In this document: positions 57,684 through 64,000 of the stretch, piece after piece
How the letters are laid out: each line of letters starts with the position of its first letter
How positions within the stretch are numbered: position 1 is the stretch's first letter
Assembly: GCF_018812025.1 (NCBI RefSeq)
Contig: NC_063053.1
Coordinates: 11,339,623-11,403,622, forward strand
Length of the DNA stretch: 64,000 nt
Source: Megalobrama amblycephala
Lineage: Eukaryota > Chordata > Actinopteri > Cypriniformes > Xenocyprididae
Reading direction: 5' to 3'
Notes under the pieces: model-generated
Database searches by the model: none
The model's input: only the letters and a program-made list of their open reading frames with translations
Told to the model about the DNA's origin: nothing
Made by a program: the position numbers and the translations under genes

Positions 57684-60600
57684 CTATCAGCAGCCCTAGT
57701 CCCTGTGTGTTCTATTGAAATGCTAAAATATATGTTTTTTTGCAATTTAAATACTTATTCACTGGCTTTAGGTAATGCCCTGACCATTTACCCATCATTA
57801 ATTGCCTGTAGAGCATATCCGCACTGACTTCAGCACATATATTAACACACAAGTGAAGTGTTGTTCTGTCCTGTAAGCGCTGTTGGTTTCCCGTCTCTTG
57901 TGGTCTAGTGCTCTGATCCAGCAGCATAAGGACTGTGGAAGAAATCTGGCCTATCAAAGACTTTGTGATAAAGATCTCTGGAAGCTTCAGCTAGTAAACA
58001 GCACCATAAAAGTGGCTTTTGGGGTGGAGCACAAGAGAGAAACTTGAAGCAGTGCCCATCACCAATTAAGCCACAACTTCTACAACAGCTCTCCCCTCCT
58101 GTCTCACTCTTTACAGTTCACGGTTCTTCCCTTTCATTTTCTTTGCACACCAACTTTCAGTCCTTACACTACTGATTTAGAGGTGGGAATCCTTTCTGTA
58201 AAATTGCGTGTGGAAAAGTGCCAGTCGTTGTAAGGAAGTCATCCATGATGGCTGAACTAGGCACACCAGCACTTACATAATGCCATGAAGAAACCTCAGG
58301 GCCTCTGTCGGTGGTATCGAGCTCTCCGCAGTTCTGCCAGGACACTGAATGGAGTGACTGAAATATACTGGCAGCTGTATGAAGCCAGACTCAATAGCGC
58401 CCCCTAGTGTCTGCCTGTAAAACACTAACAATTTTAGACTGCTGTACTAATCAGGTGAAAAATGTGCTTTATTCATTTGGATATAGACTGGAGTAGCAAC
58501 AGTTTTGCACAGACAAGAAAGAACCACTAAATCTAGTTGGATATGTTTTGACATACCGTTTTGAATTAAATTCTTTGTTTAATTTGATTTTGCAGACTTA
58601 AAAGCACTACGAGTTTTTCTGTTCATTTGCTCAGATTTAATTCTCTCCCTCAAAATCTAATTCCGAAATGTCACGCAAATTAAAGACATAACAAAAATAT
58701 TGTGCAGAAATTAAAGTTTTTGTGGAAAGAGTTTTATAGAAATCTCAGGAAGGTTTGATATTTGAGGCCATCTTGCCATAATTAGAGGCTGTTATTGCGT
58801 CCGCCCGCAAATAATACAGAGAACACTTTATTAATTCCTGTCTTTTCCACTCATCTTTTCTTATTTAAGGAAGCAACTCGACCGTTTCAACATCTTGTTT
58901 AGTTATACGTAGCATCATGTTATGGTTTGGTGACTATGATTGGTGATCGAGATTTTGGAGCATTAAATTAGATTAAATAACAAGAGGAAATTGAAATGGA
59001 AGGTCAAATCTTCCTGATTTGCAGATTAAAATCATAAATACAGCAACACATGGACTATGTTTGACCGAAACTCTTGACAACTTCATTTCTTGAAGCAACC
59101 CAATAGAATTCTAAATTCTGAAGTAATCAAGTCTCTGTACTTCATTGATTCTCATGAATTAGTCATGCATTATTTCATAGAACGGCTTCGTTGGCTGCAT
59201 TGATGCTCGGGTGTTCTGGATGATTGCCAAGGCGTTGCTGTGTGGTAGCCAGGGTGCCCTAACGGTGATGATACACTCAAAGTATTTGAGCAATGTTGAC
59301 AGGCAATGTCGCCGAGCGATGATGCTTGGGCACTTTCCCATTGAGAATGGGCAACAAATTTCTGGTTGCTAGGCATGACTAGTCATGAAATAACGCATTT
59401 TATCTCAAACTTAGTGTGATTGTAACATATTCCCACACAGCTTAATAGATTTGTACTCCATGAATGGAACTAAATGGTAGAACCCAGCTTGATTTCGTAA
59501 TACCATATCAGTTTCATTTAATTTAAAAAAAGAACATTCTTAGAAAAACAAAAACATACCAAATAAGAAAGTGATCAAACATCCAAACATATTGCCATGT
59601 GATTACGATGCATGCAATCAACCAGAATCAACTGAAAATAAATAAAATAGACACATATTTCTTCTGTCACATTATAATTTCAAAGCTCATTTTATCTTAA
59701 AAACATCTAACAACAGCTTTTTTTTTCTTTTCTTTTTTTAAGTTTCTTGTATAACAGCTAATGTTTCCAATAGAAATGCATAACAGAAGACAATGCAACA
59801 CAGTAATGAGGACAATGTTTTAGTCTGTACCTTTGGTGAAAGTCTGTGTCCATGAAGACAAATCACATGGCCACAAAAATTCCATTACCATCAACATCTG
59901 TCTTTCAATCACTGTCCTGTGCCTGTGACAAATGAATTATACGTTACTTATAGTACAACTGAGCTTTACAGCATAAAATTCGAAAGTGAACTACACTATA
60001 ATTGATTACCTTGTATTCCTGACAAAAATGCTTGCTTTCTTAGTCTTTATTTCTTGTCTTGAACCAATATCAAATGAACAAGCTCTTTGCCAAATTCAAC
60101 ATCTTGATACTACAAGAGTGCATCCCTATAAAGCAATGCTGTGCATTAACGTAATATTTTTAAAGTTACCTTCAACTGTAAGGCCTCTTGGAGGTCATTG
60201 CTGTTTCAGAAGTCATACCTTGTGCATCTGCACTGAAAGACGAAAAACAACATTCATATTTGTGAAACTCACTATCTGGATAGTCCCAACCAATGGATAG
60301 TCATCTAACAGCTTGTCATGCTCAACAAAGACCAACTCTATCAGATGTGATGCATTTACTTCAAAGACTCTAAAATGCACTAGGAACAAAAACAAGAACA
60401 AATGAAACTCAGCCTGTTAAATCTGCATTATTTCTACAAATTTATTTTTGTAACTTCTTCCATTTTTATTAAAGGTCTTGGCTTGATTTACTTCTCTTAC
60501 ATCTAGGTATCTTTGTTTGATGGTACAAGCTATTTCCTAGATCAAACCTTCCACTGGAATAATATTTCACAATATTCACAGCCTTGGTGAGACTTCAAAA

Positions 60601-60937
60601 GCATTTGAGCATACATTTCATTCCTCTTCAATAGGGCCATGTGACAATCAAAAATCGACTTAAAGTAATTCCAGGATATTTTTTAAATAAAACTAATCCT
60701 TTGTACCTTTTATTAGCACAATAAAAACAAGGATTTTGACTATCTAGTCAGTTAATCCTCCAGTCCTTCATATCCTCTAGTGCGCAAATTGTAATGACAT
60801 CTCCTGTCATCACAGATTCCAATGGATTCAAATGGATTCACTTGATTAAAAGCATATCATTTGCTTTTGTCAGCAGAAATTAAGTCTTTTTCAGATCCCA
60901 TGAATGAAGTTCAGACCGATTGATAACTGTGTATATA
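57684..60937. other. Long non-coding stretch, no gene seen
   Basis: About 3.2 kb without recognisable exons or element ends. A short GTTGCTAGG-like tract lies at about 59205-59260, inside an inverted pair (59163-59176 and 59384-59397). T-rich near 59715-59745. A 104-codon frame at 59986-60300 has no domain. Confidence 0.5.
59163..59397. repeat. Imperfect inverted pair around a GTTGCTAGG-like tract
   Basis: ATGCATTATTTCAT (59163-59176) is mirrored with one mismatch by ATGAAATAACGCAT (59384-59397). The interior has GGCGTTGCTGTGTGGTAGCC and GGTTGCTAGGCATGACTAGT. Confidence 0.5.
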
Positions 60938-60959
60938 AGTATGTATGTATGTATGTATA
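60938..60959. repeat. (GTAT)n microsatellite
   Basis: A short run of GTAT units directly outside the Tc1-like element's left end. Confidence 0.9.
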
Positions 60960-60961
60960 TA

Positions 60962-62144
60962 CACCAATCAGGCATAACATTATGACCACCTTTACTGCAA
61001 AAACAGCCCTGACCGGTTGAGGCATGGACTCCACTAAACCCCTGAAGGTGTGCTGTGGTATCTGGCACCAAGATGTTAGCAGCAGATCCTTTAAGTCCTG
61101 TAAGTTGCGAGGTGGGGCCTCCATGGATCAGACTTGTCTGTTCAGCACATCCCACAGATGCTCGATTGGATTGAGATCTGGGGAATTTGGAGGCCAAGTC
61201 AACACCTCAAACTCATCGTTGTGCTCCTCAAACCATTCCTGAACCATTTTTGCTTTTTGGCAGGGCATATTATCCTGCTGAAAGAGGCCACAGCCACCAG
61301 GGAATACTGTTTCCATGAAAGGAGTGTAGATGGTCTGCAACAATGCTTAGGTAGGTGGTACGTGTCAAAGTAACAACCACATGGATGGTAGGACCCAAGG
61401 TTTCCCAGCAGAACATTGCCCAAAGCATCACACTGCCTCCGCCGGCTTGCCTACTTCCCATAGTGCATCCTGGTGCCATGTGCTCCCCAGGTAAGCAATG
61501 CACACGCACCTGCCATCCACGTGATGTAAAAGAAAACGTGATTCATAAGACTTGGCCACCTTCTTCCATTGCTCCGTGGTCCAGTTCTGATGCTCACGTG
61601 CCCAATGTTGGCACTTTTGGTGGTGGACAGGGGTCAGCATGGACACCCTGACTGGTCTGCGGCTATGCAGCCCCATACACAACAAACTGCGATGCACTGT
61701 GTATTCTGACACCTTTCTATCAGAACCAGCATTAACTTCTTGAGCAATTTGAGCTCCAGGAGCTCGTCTGTTGGATTGGTCCACACAGGCCAGCCTTCAC
61801 TCCCCACGTGCATCATTGAGCCTTGGCCACCCATGACCCTGTCGCCGGTTCACCACTGTTCCTTCCTTGGACCACTTTTGATAGATGCTGACCACTGCAG
61901 ACTGGGAACACCCCACAAGAGCTGCAGTTTTGGAGATGCTCTGACCCAGTCGTCTAGCCATCACAATTTGGCCCTTGTCAAACTTGCTCAAATCCTTACT
62001 CTTGCCCAATTTTCCTGCTTCTAACACATCAACTTTGAAGACAAAATCTTCACTTGCTGCCTAATATATCCCACCCACTAACAGGTGCCGTGATGAAGAG
62101 ATAATCAGTGTTATTCACTTCACCTGTCAGTGGTCATAATGTTT
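60962..62144 (-). mobile_element. Tc1-like transposon, nearly full length, DD36E spacing
   Basis: The left end reads CACCAATCAGGCATAACATT, then ATGACCACC. The reverse complement of the right side has AACATTATGACCACTGACAG, so the ends correspond although the outermost right bases have decayed into TA repeats. TA precedes the left end (60960-60961). Length about 1.18 kb. It carries a nearly complete but inactivated transposase frame on the minus strand. Confidence 0.9.
60975..62027 (-). pseudogene. Tc1-like transposase, first catalytic Asp changed to Tyr, DD36E spacing
   Basis: From the start side (62027), the N-terminal region has [20 protein letters not shown] and [16 protein letters not shown], a helix-turn-helix. 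A stop interrupts near 61797, and the same frame resumes with VNAGSDRKVSEYTVHRSL. The first catalytic block reads AKSYESRFLLHHVDG: the family's Asp is Tyr (TAT, codon 61545-61547). Two frameshifts (near 61505 and 61320) compensate each other around GGGSVMLWAMFCWETLGP. The second Asp lies in LFQQDNMPC (61272-61274) and the Glu in SPDLNPIEHLWD (61161-61163). Exactly 36 residues separate them, two more than DD34E. A last stop follows NRQV, and the C-terminus IPQHTFRGLVESMPQ continues in frame. Confidence 0.93.

Positions 62145-62148
<4 letters not shown>

Positions 62149-62202
<54 letters not shown>
62149..62202. repeat. (TA)n microsatellite next to the Tc1-like element
   Basis: A TA run of about 50 bp beginning at the right end of the 60962-62144 element. 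Confidence 0.97.
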
Positions 62203-62204
<2 letters not shown>

Positions 62205-63164
62205 TTCAATTTCACTTGATGCATATCAGGGCCTTGAAGCAGTCATGTTCGAAAACTTGAGGGGAAAAAAACTCATTGTTAGCAATGTAAAGGTGTTTCA
62301 GTCAATCAGGATTTGTTCAGTAGCAAGTAAAACTCTTGAATCTCAATCTTTGAAGATGTTCTGTATGTGAAAATGAAGGGGAGCAAGAATTACAGGAACA
62401 CAGATATGTGGATGTTTCAGGTCACCCCTCCCATCTCCATCCATACAGAAATAGAGTTATTTCAGTCGGCAGCTCCGGATTTCTGGTTTGCACGTGTAAA
62501 TTACATGTCGCCAACATTAAATATTAAACCTAATCAGTGCTTAATTATTGATGCCATTGCTTTTTATACAGGAGTGCCATTGGTACTTGAGACATCCAGC
62601 AAAGAGCCTTTCTGCATTACTGTATCTTTGAGGTTAAGGTCTCTGGCCACGATTCCCACTCACTTCTCTTTGGTTTTCTTGATTGATGATCACAGGAAGT
62701 CTGTAAAAGAGAGAGAAGGAATGGAGAACTAGATCAGGTTGGGCAGTTATGACTGCTCAGAGGAGCTCACAGGACGACTAAGTGCCCGAGTAAACCACAA
62801 CTGAGTGTTTGATGCGCATGTGTGTGTTAGCAGAGGGTTCACTCTAGACCTGAGCATCTGTAACGATCGCCCAGGAGTGGTTGGTGATGGAGAAGATGGT
62901 TACCCACAATGCTTTGCAGTGGCTCAGGTGGAGATGTCTACACTGTGTCCCTGCTTGGTGTTAATCAATACACTCAAACGTTAGCGAGGCAGAAACAGTT
63001 GTAAAACTGATAGCAAAACTGTTATTTTGAAAACATCTTGAAAACATCAGAACAGAAAAAGCTAAATCTTGTTTAGATGGTTATCAGTAGTCTTTGTTAA
63101 GGCATTATTACTATTTCTCATACTAGCGGTTAGCGGTTATTTGAACTGTTTGTTTGTGCTACAA
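62203..63164. other. Non-coding stretch, no gene seen
   Basis: A 121-codon frame (62367-62732) has no recognisable domain or splice context. Confidence 0.5.
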
Positions 63165-63260
63165 TCTTAAAAATAAAGGTTCTTTATTAGCATTATATGG
63201 AACATTTTACATCCATGCAATCAAAAAAAAAAAATCAAAAAAAGGTTCTTTAGATTGTTA
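63165..63260. repeat. GGTTCTTT-type dispersed repeat
   Basis: AAAGGTTCTTTATTAGCATT, CATTTTACATCCATGCAATC and AAAAGGTTCTTTAGATTGTT, the same family as 36470-36700. Confidence 0.6.
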
Positions 63261-64000
63261 AAATGTGTTACTTGCCATTTCTACATTGAAGGAGGGACCT
63301 GAGCCATATCTAAAGACCAGAGTGAGCTCTTTTGAGAAAGTAAACCACTCAAAACATCCTAGCAACCCCATAGCAACACCCCAGCTTAATCTTGCAATGC
63401 ATTCAGTCATCCTATCAAAACATCCACTCCAGCTGAATAATCATTACTCACATCTAAGGGATCGCTAGAAAAATTATACACAAAGTGACTGATTGGTGGA
63501 AATTAGTCCAATAGTATAGATATACACCAGCTGCAACGACAGGAAATGGTTGTTTAAAAACCAATAGTGGGTTACTTTGATCAGTCAGATGTAATCAAAT
63601 CCTGTATCAATCAGGAATATGTCCAAATCCATATGTAAAATGCATTACGGACATTTCACATTGACTTTTAAAGATCCCGGCAAGTCTTCACAGCAACAAA
63701 ACAGAAAAAAGTAAAAAATTTCTAAAAAAAGCTGATGGAAGTGTGAAAATCTTGAATGCTAAACGCTATAATGGTCAAATACAACATACATGCAATTTTT
63801 GTGAGTTGTATTAGCAAAAACAAGAAAAAATTTGAGAAAAGTTGAAAATTCAAGGCAGCATAATGCATTCAGATTCACTCAACAATAGTCTTAATAGTCT
63901 AGAACACATAATATGTGAAGTGAACTATGTTTTCTTTACTTCAAAAAAGCAATCATAGTAAAAGGCAAAGATATTTGGGTTATTAAAAGGCTGTACACAT
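63261..64000. other. Non-coding end of window, no gene seen
   Basis: A weak CATCCTAGCAACCCCATAGC tract near 63355 is the complement of the GTTGCTAGG-type repeat. No other feature is recognised. Confidence 0.5.

Noticed and set aside
62367..62732. 121-codon plus-strand frame as a gene or exon
   Set aside because: No recognisable domain and no flanking splice or promoter signals that I could defend.

Overview
This window looks like non-coding nuclear DNA of a teleost fish, most likely a cyprinid (carp, goldfish or zebrafish lineage). That reading rests on AT-rich sequence with long (TA)n tracts, several decayed Tc1-like transposons, tRNA-derived SINEs with the teleost 3' tail, and a dense set of short foldback DNA elements that I recognise as common in cyprinid genomes. 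I find no convincing host protein-coding exon, tRNA, rRNA or other functional RNA gene on either strand. The only protein-coding remains belong to mobile elements, and all of them are broken. The window could be a gene desert or part of a very large intron; the sequence does not decide which.

Layout. 1-9.5 kb: a TAA-flanked foldback MITE, a SINE, two TTAA-type elements, and a decayed Tc1-like element nested in an older inverted-repeat element. 9.5-12.2 kb: a non-autonomous LTR retrotransposon with a 5-bp target duplication and a rearranged 3' LTR, sitting inside another inverted-repeat element. 14.1-16.7 kb: a stack of elements, including a hAT-like element with a perfect 8-bp duplication and a TTA-flanked MITE inside a TTAA-flanked element. 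17.3-17.8 kb: a 22-bp minisatellite. 19.3-34 kb: SINE, TTAA elements, a TAA-flanked element inside a TTAA element, a nearly perfect Tc1-type palindrome, and other MITEs. 35-46 kb: microsatellites, dispersed repeats, a TTA-flanked element at 39 kb and a DD34E Tc1-like element at 42 kb. 46.5-48.6 kb: a polypurine minisatellite interrupted by the 3' end of a LINE. 50-52 kb: a full-length TTAA foldback and a foldback carrying an internal tandem array. 54-62 kb: repeat copies, a decayed DD34E Tc1-like element, and a nearly full-length Tc1-like element with 36 residues between its last two catalytic positions and a mutated first catalytic Asp.

No genes work together here. The content is a layered record of transposition: DNA transposons of at least three target-site classes (TA, TTA/TAA, TTAA) plus hAT, one LTR element, one LINE fragment and SINEs. 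The nesting order gives relative ages. The points most worth checking are the LINE end inside the TCTCC-rich minisatellite, the scrambled 3' LTR, the 14-16.7 kb nest, the foldback with an expanded array at 51-52 kb, and the DD36E-spaced transposase at 61 kb. Names of superfamilies are inferences from target duplications and termini; no database search was possible.
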